DNA of 64,000 nt from Astropecten irregularis (lineage: Eukaryota > Echinodermata > Asteroidea > Paxillosida > Astropectinidae). Both the position numbers and the translations under genes were made by a program. Below the pieces are notes generated by a model, which was given only the letters and a program-made list of their open reading frames with translations, was not told where the DNA came from and searched no databases. Shown here piece after piece: positions 46,873 to 57,679 of this stretch. Within the stretch, counting starts at the first letter, position 1. The number at the start of each line of letters is the position of its first letter. The stretch covers positions 3,908,501 to 3,972,500 of the forward strand of contig OZ020256.1 of the NCBI GenBank assembly GCA_963971285.1, given 5' to 3'.

Positions 46873-46977
46873 ATGATGACGGAGATGAAGTCGCCACTGA
46901 CGGCCATTCAGAATACGCCCAGCAAAGTGGACGCTTCCTGCAAGTTTCACTTCCTGCCAAATACGCCCGTCTCCAAG
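46873..46977 (+). CDS. AFF: AFF family, fourth coding exon (PLTAI motif)
   Basis: Acceptor TTTTTCCTTCAG ends at 46872; 35 codons; donor AAG|GTAGGA at 46978; phase 0 at both ends (residues 385-419). The peptide runs MMTEMKSPLTAIQNTPSKVD then ASCKFHFLPNTPVSK. The PLTAI.TP...KF.F arrangement is the most recognisable AFF-family signature in the window: vertebrate AFF4 has the same motif directly after its EIL segment. Together with the preceding exon this makes the family assignment firm. Confidence 0.9.
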
Positions 46978-47700
46978 GTAGGAATTATTGTTCATTTCTT
47001 CTCAAAAATGGGAATATGGCCGGAAAAAAATTTGTTGTGTTGCCCTCAAGTGGAAAAATTAAAATTTTGGGTCGGTCGGTCAGTCAATTTCTTTTTCTTT
47101 TTTTTTTTTGGCCGGCTTTCAAACATTTAAGAATAAATACAGGATGTATGGTCACCAGGGCTTATAAATCAACGGTCTAGGGTCGTTTTGAGGTCACACG
47201 CTTTTTTACTGCTAAATCTTACATTTTCTGTCAAAAATGGTGAGTTTTTATCCTCTCGGACTCAGAGAAAAAAGAAAAGAAAAACAAATCCCGACCCAAA
47301 ATTTTGGCATTTTACGGCCGGTCGCTGAGGACTACACAATATTTTTTTTTTTTCGGCCTAAAGGAACAGGATGTGTCAAGATAGATATTCGCACGGAGAA
47401 ACAAAATAAACATACAAACTAGAACATCTTTCATCTGCAGTAAAACCATATTTGAATGTTTTCCATTTCATTACAAATTAATCCAAAATCCAAAAAGGAC
47501 GAAAACAAATTGTTTAATACAGATGTTTATTGCAACAAAAGGAATTTCAGCAGTTTCAAAGCACACATTCTGTATTTATTATTATCCTCAAAAAGAGGGG
47601 GCAAAATTTTTTCTTGAATTTCTTTGAATGTTGAAATGGAAACATGACTGAGATTGTGCTCTCTGTAATGTAGCCTGCAATGTAGAATGTGCTTTCAAAC

Positions 47701-47926
47701 CAGGGTTGATAAAAATCATGATTTTTATTTAAATTAAAAAAAAAATCTGATTTATTTGATTTATTCTTTTTTTATTTAAATCAATTTTTTTGATTTAATT
47801 TAAACTCTTAATTGTTTTTAAGTAATAACATTTTACTATCATTACCGTTTGATTAAAAAACCCCATAAATGCTGCCAAATTGCATCTTCCTAAATTGAGT
47901 GATTAAAATCAAACAACCCTGCCCTG
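47701..47926. mobile_element. 226-bp hAT-like MITE with 8-bp target duplication
   Basis: Flanked by TTTCAAAC at 47693-47700 and 47927-47934, a perfect 8-bp duplication. Left end CAGGGTTGATAAAAATC; right end GATTAAAATCAAACAACCCTG plus a duplicated CCCTG. The interior is a run of ATTTAAAT/GATTTATTT words. CAG...CTG ends and an 8-bp duplication point to hAT mobilisation. Confidence 0.8.
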
Positions 47927-48136
47927 TTTCAAACCCTCCTTGGAAAAAAAACAACAACAACCCAAAACGATCTCACATGATCCTCTCAAACCTCTAGATG
48001 TCGCTTCTGACCTATTTACATGCAGGATTTGTTTTAAATAGGTCTTTGCAGTGCCTGATATCGCGCCCACAGGGGCAGTGCACAGCAAGCTAGGGCAGTA
48101 TCCAAATACCAAGAGTTGCTAATCATATCACCAAGC

Positions 48137-48665
48137 GCAGTTGCCGGGAGGAATTCCCCCCCTCCCCCCCCTCCCCACTTGCCTCCTGTGTCCCCTACAT
48201 GTACGTGCAATTCAGTACAGGACGTCTCTGGATAATAATGATCGGCCGATGTATCCTGCACTTTTTGCCCGGGCTGCCGTGTGTACAGTGTTTTGCCGTT
48301 GTCTGTGGCTGGCCGGCCTGCTGGGCTACTTCACAAGTCTGAGAGTCAAATCCAACAGGCACGGCTAGCTAGCTTAAGCAAGGCAGAATCTGTACGTGGG
48401 ACTGAATGCATGTGTGTGTGTCTGGGTGTATGCATGTACAATGTGTGCGGCAGCCAGACTTGGGCCAAAGCCCGAGGGGGCTTTTGACTGTTCCCCGAGA
48501 CAGTCTTGAATGTCAAGATGTCAAACTCCTGGGCCTTGCTCCGGCCTTCCCAATGATGATGATGATGTCGATGATAGCGGCGGCGGTAGTGATGACGGCA
48601 TTGATGATAATGATGGGTACCGGTGATGATATACCAAGCGAGGGCGCTATGACAGCCAAGTGACA
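48137..48665. other. AFF intron segment with simple repeats
   Basis: C-rich run at about 48157-48175 and GATGAT/GGCGGC-type triplets at 48555-48625. Short open frames follow these simple repeats and show no conserved residues. Confidence 0.4.
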
Positions 48666-49071
48666 GACTTCCGTCCCTCTCCGATCTCTCGCCCCCCCCT
48701 CTCTCTCTGAGAGTGAAGTGGCTAGTAAAGTGTAGATGAGCAGACTACATGTAAGAGGGCATTTTTTTTTCTTTAGGGGAGGTTCAGGATGGAGTGAAAT
48801 TTCTCTCCAGCTTTTGCCTGGTGACTCAGGCTGAATGTCTTCTTGGGCGGAATGACTCAAGATCAGATTTTCAGATACATGGTCTTAATTCATACGGTTT
48901 AACCTTGTAAGTGTTTTAACCTCACGCATGTAAATACTGTAATGCTACCTTTGTATTCAATTAGTAAAAACCTTTTGGGTTTTTTTTTTCCATAAATTAT
49001 TTTCACCATTGATTTGGTGTTTGAAACGCAAGGTACATGTATGTGTATATATGGGAATTTTTATTCTTCGA

Positions 49072-49150
49072 AAGTTGAACAAAGTACTATTGACTGGAGT
49101 GGGATTCGAGCCTGTGACCCCCGAAATACTGTACCAGTGCTCGTGTTGAT
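49072..49150 (-). mobile_element. tRNA-SINE fragment
   Basis: GAACAAAGTACTATTGACTG, then GAGTGGGATTCGAGCCTGTG: the tail-proximal and B box part of the SINE in reverse orientation, without the A box. Confidence 0.65.
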
Positions 49151-49206
49151 ATTTGATGCTGGTATTATTGATAATAATAAAACCAAAAATAACAGGTATT
49201 ATTGTT

Positions 49207-50239
49207 AGGTGTTCGGGTTCAAGCCGAACACCTATTGTTATTGTTCGAGTTTTTTTTTTTTTTTTTTTTGTCTTCTTCCCAAACTTGTCAGCAGGACTTC
49301 TATATGACAGTTACAAGATATTGACTTGAAACTTGGTGGGAACTTCGGTCATGATGTCAAGTTGTACCTAGAAGATTGACGTCATGATGACGTCATCGGG
49401 TATCAAATTACACGCGTTTTTAGGAAAAACTTTGGTGCTTTATAACTTGAGAACCACATGGCCTATGATTTTGATTTTGACATATGTTACCCAACACGTA
49501 AATGTCAACAATTAATATATTCAATGATGTGTACAAATGACCTTCACTTCCGGTGTTACCGGAAGTTGAAGTTTGACTCAAAATAACTCGAAAACGGAAG
49601 GATTTGGGCACAAAAAACCTCATGGGTAAAAGATAGAACAGGTCTTGGGCTTTCAGAAAATATAAACAATGACGTCATACGGGCTGTATAGCGCCCTCTA
49701 CGGTGGCTTAAAGATATACAGTGATTACGTAATCCGAAAGTGAACTTCGGATTTCCGCTAAATTTGATGAGTGTGAAGCACTAGTGCACCTTGACATGTT
49801 TGCGAAGTTTGAAATCAGTGACGTCATTCAACCGGAAGTTATGCGTTTTTAAAGGGAAAATGATGTAATAATTCAAATACTGTTTACTCTTTAAGTACAT
49901 GACGTACATCAGTGAAAATGGCAAAATATTTACATCGTATGCATTCAATGACTTTTATAAATGTTCAGTTAGCTGTGATGAACTGACCGAAAGTTATTGT
50001 CCAGCCAATGTTATGTATATTTAAAGGTGACGCAATTTTCTATACTCTAGCAGTCAGTGTACGAATACAGCAATCAGAATGATCAGTATTTGTTCAGTCA
50101 CGCAGTTTAAGTGTACATGTATTTCGATATGCCATTATCTGAGGGACGATTGATCACTTCCAACATGTTCACATAACAGTTCCACTACGAAATAACCCCC
50201 CGAACACCTAGTGGTTGTTCCCACAACCACAATGTCTAG
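49207..50239 (+). mobile_element. 1.03-kb element with Helitron/HINE-like termini
   Basis: Begins with the hairpin AGGTGTTCGG-GTTCAAG-CCGAACACCT and a long T run. Near the 3' end CCGAACACCT recurs (subterminal inverted repeat), followed by the perfect hairpin GTGGTTGT-TCCC-ACAACCAC (50211-50230), five bases, and CTAG (50236-50239). A 3' hairpin shortly before a CTRR terminus and no target duplication are Helitron features; subterminal inverted repeats are found in the Helentron-associated non-autonomous class. The interior has several TGACGTCA sites and no protein. Orientation and class are inferred. Confidence 0.55.
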
Positions 50240-51360
50240 TTATTTTTATTTATTTATTTTTTTTACATTTTTTTTCTTACATTTTCCCTGACGATGTTGT
50301 ACCAAGCATGAGCTATTACAGCCAGCTATATTCGGAGCAATGAAAAGAATAACCTTTCTGTTGCCCCATAACATCTGTTGGATTTTGTTGCAATCTGCAG
50401 GCTTCAGCCATTTTTTCCTGGTGTTGGAAGTTGTTTGGTGTTGTTGGAATAATACCTGTTAGGATGATTTTGTACCGGAACTGGCGGATCACTGCAATTG
50501 CTACAAAGCTTCAATCAATCAATCAGTGGGAGCATGCGCCGCTGCAGTATGTTGCCGCATCTACCTTTGAGCAGTACTCCTTCAGTCTTCTGATAGCCAT
50601 CCCCCAGGCAGCTATGCGACCCATCCCCCATCTCGACAAAATAATGATCCATCTGACGCAACCATACAGCTTGAAAAATAATCATAGGCCCCCTATTGAT
50701 AGTGAAATGAACTTCAGTTGTACAGGTGTGATTGAAATAAATGGGGAATCTTTTGAAGCTCAAGCCCCCAGCTCATCCATCGTCAAAACCTGCCAAGACT
50801 TTTCCTGCGGTATCACCGGCCCACACGATACGTTTTATCCACTTACGATGAAATGATGATCGCAAAAATCAAGCAGGCAAAATACCTGCGCCCCCATGCC
50901 AGGGAGTTGATGTCGCATAATTGACACATTTTCACTTGGCCCTCGGAGGGAAAAAAAATAGAAAAAAAAATAGTGCAAACCATATAACATGATGCATGGT
51001 TCCTCCAGGCAGGCAAAAAAAAAAAAAAAAATGAGCGCTTGACGTGAACTGCAAGAATCATATGCCAACTCTCTATTACTGTTCATCTATTAAAAGAAGA
51101 AGTGGAAAAACTATATGACGGAATCTAGTCTCCCAAATGGCCTTCCCGCAATAACAGATTTAATAGACCTGTCCCAATATTGGATCCGTAGTCCATTCAA
51201 TATTTATATTCTGTCTGCATTGTATTGTTGTATGTGACCTAAAAAGGAGAGAAGAAAGCAAAATCTATAAATACAGGTGCGAAATGTGCTTTTATTGGAT
51301 GTCAGTCTGTTTGAATTTGAACTGCTGCCTAAAAGCGTATACCGGTAACTAAATTTGATT
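50240..51360. other. AFF intron segment, nothing firmly identified
   Basis: A 141-codon open frame lies at 50431-50856 on the + strand, but it has no recognisable domain, no conserved splice context and ordinary intron composition; I treat it as chance. An ATCA microsatellite-like run lies near 50512-50524. Confidence 0.4.
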
Positions 51361-51580
51361 CATCAAATAACCACAAGGGGAAACTGACTGAATTTTAAAG
51401 TCATTGAAAAGTGAACAAAGAAAAATTGACTGGACCGGGATTCTAACCGGCGACCTCCTGAATACCGTACAGGCGCTCTACCAACTGAGCCATCCGGCCC
51501 TACGTTGGTGATGACCCCAATAGTCAATTATCTTTGTTCGTTTGGCAGTCAGAAGCCATGAAACCACGCACACACTGCCA
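51361..51580 (-). mobile_element. tRNA-derived SINE, full-length copy
   Basis: The most complete single copy: tail CATCAAATAACCACAAGGGG, GAACAAAGAAAAATTGACTG, degenerate B box (GGGATTCTAACC), A box complement CCAACTGAGCCA, and leader GTTTGGCAGTCAGAAGCCAT then CCACGCACACACTGCC. About 220 bp. It defines the family consensus in the window. Confidence 0.85.
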
Positions 51581-52565
51581 TTTTGGTTCGTTTTTTTATG
51601 ACGTGTTTTTTTTTTCTTGGGGGGGGGGGGAGTGTTGATTATGCTCAAATTTTGTTGATGTATGTGTTGGTCTTTGAAATCTGGACGGCTATTACTAATC
51701 AATAATCGTTCCGTTTTGAACAACATTCCACCTTTTCCTTCTCGTTTCTAACCCACCCCCTCTTCCACTCCTCTGCTCCGTTCAAACCAGGAGAATTTTT
51801 AATTTTTTTTGCCCAGCACAAAGCAACCCCTATAGAATTACAGCCGGGTAATTTGGATAAGAGCTGTGCTGGTAACCGGAGAATCTAACTCTAGTATTTA
51901 ATCCTGGACCAGTTTCATAAAAAAAAAGAAGAAAAGACGAAAAAAAAATGATAATGACAAGAAAAACAGTCCTTTTTTTATATCTTCCACGGCCTCGTGA
52001 TAGACAGTTGGCCGTCAGGTACTATGCTACTGAAAGGAATCGGATTAGGGTTTATGCACGTAAACTCTGTTTGTGGAAGTGATCAGGGGAAAGAGATACT
52101 CTATATTGGACACTTCACATTTAATTCATTAACATTTGAAAAAATAAAAAGGGACAAATACAGTTTAACTGTTGTTCAATATTCCCCAGAAACCTGCAAA
52201 CATTTTTTTCCCCAGTTGCTGTTATCTTTTATATCTTGCTTCAGAAGTTAGTTGTTTTTGAAGTGAATTACGAATAGGCCCTAAAGGAAGGTTAAGTTGT
52301 AATGAAATAAACCTGTTTCTGCTTGCTTTGAATCAAATTCAAATGATTATTTGCTGATAGCATGTTTTGCCCTTTTTAAAGCGTTATCATCATGCATATA
52401 ATGAGGAATATAACTTTGGATAGTGTTTCAGCACCTTGGGCCAGACACATTCCACACAATCATAACTAATTAAATTTTTTCCCCAAAATGAAAGCATTTC
52501 TAGGTTTGTACCTCGTCATCCTTAAACTTTGTATGTTTTATTAATTGACATGGGGTACATTGTAC

Positions 52566-52985
52566 ATTCAGCTGGCGTTTTAAAATTGCTAAAATCACCG
52601 TTTTATCACGGTCAGTTTTAACAGTATGTGTCTGGACGCTCAAAAACGGTTTTACATTTAGAACAGATCGGTTTTATCCGCCGCTGAAACCCCAAAGTTA
52701 AAACTGCTCGGGAGCCTCAGAGGGTTTAATAACGATTCAAACTAATCAAGTTTACTGTTAAAACACTGGCTGGACAGAATAACTTTCTAATATCCGGTGT
52801 TAGTGCAGCAAAGCCTGGCAGCTGGTTACGTAACACTAAGGGTACACACATGTACGTTCAGACAGCATTTTGAATTCTTTAAAACCACCGTTTATCAGTT
52901 TTAACAATTTGCATCGGGACGCTCTAAAACAGTTTTATATTTAAAACTGATCGATTTATCCGCCGCTATACAGTCATGTCTTTAA
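52566..52985 (+). repeat. Element with two diverged copies of a ~115-bp module
   Basis: The string TCACCGTTTTATCACGGTCA...GGACGCTCAAAAACGGTTTT...TTTTATCCGCCGCT at 52596-52687 is echoed at 52886-52970 (CACCGTTTATCAGTTTTAAC...GGGACGCTCTAAAACAG...TTTATCCGCCGCT). The second module is preceded by GTTCAGACAGCATTTTGAAT. No coding potential. Confidence 0.6.
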
Positions 52986-52989
52986 TGCT

Positions 52990-54460
52990 ATTGTTACTAT
53001 GACAGCCAATGTTTATGTATTCATGTTCAGGCATGCTGGTTTAATGTTGGTTTAATATGTGGTTAGTGATCTGAATTAATTCCCCTTTCCTTGGTGGAAT
53101 TTACTGTGAAGATTTTCTACCCGGATATTCACCCTCCAGTGTTCAATCGCATTTATCTCGTCGTACGATTTCCCCGAATTCCATTACATTGCACAGAAAT
53201 AATTGGCTGTGTAATCATTAGTCAGCGGGCAGTGACTAATTATTACGTACCCCAGTGTCCAGTTCTTGGTCCCAGTTGATGAATTGTAATGGACGTGGAA
53301 AGAATACGAACTATAAAGCCGAGCAAATTGCTTTTTTTCAGTCTGACCACCTGGGGCCATTTTGAAATTTTGTTGAGCGGTGCTTTTATTAAGCTTGCAT
53401 GCAGACTTGTATTGCTGATGGCAAACGCAGTGCAACATAACTATTCCGAATTCCATGTCAAGTGTGTGTTACTTGTAGGTATGATGTGGTTCCCTTGGGT
53501 TCTTTGTGCTCATCAACCATGAAATGAATTTACAGAGCTCTCTCAGTGTTTTTCCTCGGAAGCAGTTTTGGTTCGGGGAAAGAATTGAGCCTCGGCTGCC
53601 GTTTTGTCATCAAGGCATCAATATATGCAAGGCTGTTATCATCATTACCAGCATCCGATCATCGCTGGCACCAATCGGCATCATTATCATCAGCCGTGGC
53701 AATATCCCAACCCCCACCCCCCCCCCAAGATGCATGTACATGTAATAAAAACCAGTATTCACTATTGGCGGTCTCTGGTTGGTATCAAGTGGCAGGGCCG
53801 GGCAGTAGCTGGATCGGAATACAGAAATTGGTCACCGTAGAGAATTGTGAATTCCGGGCACAGTCCTTGGAGCATATTATTATGATGGCTGTGGCAGTTG
53901 GTACCTCACCTTGGGCTCAGTCATCCACTGAGCAGTGTCAGTGTCATACAGTAAGCTTCGCTCCACCCTCCCCCCTTAGATCCAACCAAAAATCTTTAAT
54001 TTTCGTATTATTGTTTCAAGGCAGCCTGCTTGTTGAAGAGTCCGTAATGTATTTATAATTGTAACAGTACTACAATGTATCAAGATACTTTTACAATGTA
54101 TGCCGAGTAGGAATCCAGAGTGCCACCGAGAAGTGGCATTAGATACGGCCCGTCTGTTATGTAGAATGTACAATACATTCAGGAATGGCCGGTTCCCGAG
54201 TCCTCATTTACTGGCCCGCAGGCATTTTCCCTGTAAACCAATAATCACCCCGTGCTCTTTCACTAGACTCGAGCGCTTTCTCTCTGCTCCTCTTGAAAGC
54301 CTGGACCGAACCGAACTGGCAATTTACTCCAGATACTGTACTTAAACATCGGTAAGATTAGAGTCCAAACTAGGCCTTGCCCTCCCCAGTGTATTTGAAA
54401 GCTAGAGCTGTGTTCTAATTACTTGGGAGTACTAGGAAAAGGAATGCTGTATTGGAGTGG
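52990..54460. other. AFF intron segment of largely unique sequence
   Basis: No MITE family recognised; dyads are sparse (one at 53733-53742). The segment 54095-54350 is GC-richer and open for 81 codons on the + strand but has no splice or domain support. Possible regulatory sequence; untestable from one genome. Confidence 0.35.
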
Positions 54461-54465
54461 AGGGG

Positions 54466-54538
54466 GTCGGGCAGGATTCGAACCCAAGACCTTGTTTCAA
54501 TTAATATGCAGACTGCCTACCAGATGTTGGCACACCAT
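54466..54538 (-). mobile_element. Possible second tRNA-like fragment
   Basis: GGCAGGATTCGAACCCAAGA resembles a B box complement, and ACTGCCTACCAGATG lies where the A box complement would be. It differs from the main SINE family and lacks its leader and tail. Confidence 0.35.
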
Positions 54539-54829
54539 GGCCCAATCTCATGGAATCCGTTAGCAAAAATTCTTCGCTTAATACGGTAGTAGACATTTTG
54601 GGTTACGGTTAGCGTATTTTACGGGAGAATTTTCTTTTTGGTAACGGTAAAGGATTTTGTGCAAAATGCATATATGACAGCGCGTTAGCTGAAAAAAAAA
54701 TCACGGTTAGCCAAGAAATTCTTCACTAACCGAAAGTCTTGCTTACTGATTCCATGAAATAGATTTCGCAATGTAGCAAGGCCAGTAAGCACAAAAATAG
54801 GCCGTAACGGATTCCATGAAATTTGGCCC
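54539..54829. repeat. Palindromic element with GGCCCAATNTCATGGAATCCGT ends
   Basis: GGCCCAATCTCATGGAATCC at left is answered by GGATTCCATGAAATTTGGCC at right. A second internal ATTCCATGAAAT lies at about 54750. The ends resemble those of the CAATTTCATAGAGCTGC family (CCCAATTTCAT...) and may share a distant origin. Confidence 0.7.
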
Positions 54830-57030
54830 ACTTTTGTATATCTGGACATAATAATTCTCACAATAATAATATTAACCCCTGACACCACAACCACAAACAG
54901 CGCCCTCTGTGAGAGAGTTTGTAATACACAAACACATGATGTGGACATTTGTATTGTTTGAAATTAATAATGGCAGCCCATTCAAGGATTCTGTTTTACA
55001 TGTGTTTGTGCTTTTCAAGCATTTTGTGATAAAAAAAATCAATCATAATGTAGTTTTTGCAGAAATCATTTTTCTTTTGCTTGGAGTTAGGATGCTCTGA
55101 TGCGTTTCAATCCTAGCAGGATCTTTATCGAAGGCTAGATCTTTTGTTTTTTTTACAAGATTTAAGATGAAGGTGATACTAAAACCAATTAAATATCAAA
55201 AGAAAATGATTGTCACATTAAATTTATGAATAAATCAGCTAATATAAGTACAATCATCAAATAGCCACAAGGGAAACTGACTGAATTTTTTAAGTACAGG
55301 TATACGATGTAATTAGTAGGTAGCATGATAGGTTTTTTCTTCAGTAAGTTCATTTGCATTTTGACCTCTTCAGTATCCTTACATAATTGTCAGTGGACAG
55401 GTTTGAATAAAAATGGATACAAATGTGTGCATTGGTTTTTCCGTAATTTCTTTTAACTCTCTAAACTCTAATATCATCGGTATACTGATTGAACCATGAA
55501 CATTTCATTGAGTAGAAAAGAAACGCATGCAAGATTGCATTGGGACTTGGCCACAGCGGAAAAAACGATCATCATGATGGATTATGCCGTCGGGGGATCT
55601 GGAGGAAAGGCTAATCATTCCCCCTGCCGCGCACGTTTCGAGGCTAGAGGGCGGTTGTGTTATTAATGGATGCCTTAGTCTCCTCTCCAGCCCTGGAAGG
55701 CATGTAGTTTCTGTATTCCGGATCTCTTTCCGCCCCAGTGACACCATCAGATGAAGTGAGGCCTTGTCTTTACCTGACAGCCTCCCCGAGGCTTTGAGGG
55801 GAGACTAACAGATGCCCCGTTGTGCATTATCAGCCTCGCAGGTATTTGGAGGAAAGATGACAAGGATTTTGCATCCGGCATCTTAATCTCTCGCAAGGTG
55901 TGTAAAACATGAAATCCTTAAGATGACCCCAAAGCTTGTACATTGCACGTAACCTCTCAAGGCAGTGAGATACACCTCAGGGTTGCGGACGCCGGGAGGT
56001 TTCTGGTGTAATACTCCTCGAGGGGTAGGGTTTGAGGTGCAGAACACCATGAGGGGGTGTGCATGGTAGGATCGGGAGGAATCGGATGCCTTCTGTCTTG
56101 CCTTGAGCTGTGTTACAGACCTCACATTGCAGACGGACATCCGTGGACAATCTAGCAAGATCATGTATAAACTTGCAAGAGGACTAAGGGGCAACAGGGC
56201 GTGGGATTGTTACGCACGACACCCGGGGACGTCGAAGAGATTTTGTAGTGCTGGTGATTTCTGAGAAGCATCTGAGGTGTACGATATACTCTGTAGCTGT
56301 TGAGCTCTAGGTGAATGGTTTTCTCTCACCACCAACTATCTCTAGAAAGTCTTGGGCTGTCTGAGATGGATCCCCGAGCTTGAAGTATGCCTCGGGGGAA
56401 AAAGGGACAAAGTCCAATGAGAACATTCAGACACATTGCTCAAATTGGTTTATCTTCGGATTGAATAGAAGCAATCCTTAGCTGGGTGTACAGTAATAGG
56501 CTCGCTGTACACTGTGCCAATGGCTCTTCTGGGTAGAAGTTGGTTTGGTAAGAAGCAGATGTATGACTTGTTGTTATGTACATTTAGTTTGTCCTGAAAT
56601 TGGCCAGTGCGTGTTAGTCTAAGTGTTGATGCTGTCCATCTTACTCCTTTCGAAGAAGAGTCACTAATAGGAGAGGAGAGTTACTCTCCTGAGGACGAAC
56701 AGAGCACACTGTTTGGAACGTCAAGATACTACCACCGGTTCTTCTCAGAACCACACACTCTCACATAAGAGATCACATGGTGCCACCGCAAACCTACCTT
56801 AGTCATTAACATGTTAATCCATAAACCTATTTACCACTATTACTACATTGATCATGCAGTACCTCACAGTTTCTGTGTCTGAATATCAATAAAAAGCCTC
56901 TTAAAAGGTAACATTCTAGGAATTTCTTTCTATTTAGATCATTGGTTCGGGCAGTCGATTTTTAAAGACTGGGGAACATGTTATCTGTCTGGTCTAACTA
57001 TATTTTCTGCCCTTCCAAGCATTAATGTCT
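54830..57030. other. AFF intron segment, mostly unique
   Basis: Contains only a SINE tail fragment at about 55255-55290 (TCATCAAATAGCCACAAGGG). The stretch 55500-56450 is GC-richer than typical for the window and free of recognised repeats, but I see no exon in it. Confidence 0.4.
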
Positions 57031-57034
57031 TTAA

Positions 57035-57390
57035 AGGTAGTATTATACTTTTGTAGGAAACTAAAACAGGAATGTTCACAGATTTATGTATAACTTACAG
57101 GGTATGAAGATGGTGCTGGTAGAAACATACCGTTACGATTTTTTCGCCTGAAATGGAGTATTTATCCAGAAATTAGAAAACAACGACCGAAAACCTTTTT
57201 GATCTTTTAAAAGATCAAAAATGAAAGAGAAAAGACTTAAGAAGTACTGTGGCTGTTTTTCACTGTTTTCTCAAAAAGTGGGCACCGTATGGGACTGAAA
57301 TTTTCACAGATGACTGTTACTGCATCTGTCTTGATATTTTTGCCCATGAATCTGCATTTCTTTGATAAAAACCAAAGTATGATACTACCT
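57035..57390 (+). repeat. TTAA-flanked MITE (family A), full-length copy
   Basis: 356 bp, TTAA at 57031-57034 and 57391-57394. Left end AGGTAGTATTATACTTTTG; right end CCAAAGTATGATACTACCT; central palindrome GATCTTTTAAAAGATC at 57201-57216. Inverted with respect to the copy at 45257. Confidence 0.9.
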
Positions 57391-57615
57391 TTAAATAATG
57401 CTATACTGACCACATTACATAAGTACACTCTGCATAAATTGTGTAACCTGTCCTAATTTTCCTTCTCCAGCATTACAAAAAAAACAAAAAACAAAAAAAC
57501 AGGGAAACTCAAAGACTAAAAATAGGAACAGCTGTGTTATGAAACTTAATGAGATGTATTCTAATATTTGTGTTCCTTATTATATTAAATATCGTTAGTT
57601 ATTTGATCTTTACAG

Positions 57616-57679
57616 AATTGTGACAGATTACTACAGGTGCCTTCCGCGGTCAAACCCAAAGCGGAGAAAACAAAGAAGG
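57616..57679 (+). CDS. AFF: AFF family, probable fifth coding exon
   Basis: Acceptor GATCTTTACAG ends at 57615; in phase 0 the peptide is NCDRLLQVPSAVKPKAEKTKK (residues 420-440); donor AAGG|GTAAGT at 57680 leaves one extra base (phase 1). The basic KPKAEKTKK end fits the Lys-rich middle of AFF proteins, but there is no signature motif. Splice sites are strong on both sides. It breaks the run of symmetric phase-0 exons, and no phase-1 acceptor with coding support was found to the right, so the next exon probably lies beyond the window. Confidence 0.55.

Noticed and set aside
50431-50856. 141-codon + strand open frame in an AFF intron
   Set aside because: No domain, no codon bias, no splice sites; composition is like the surrounding intron.
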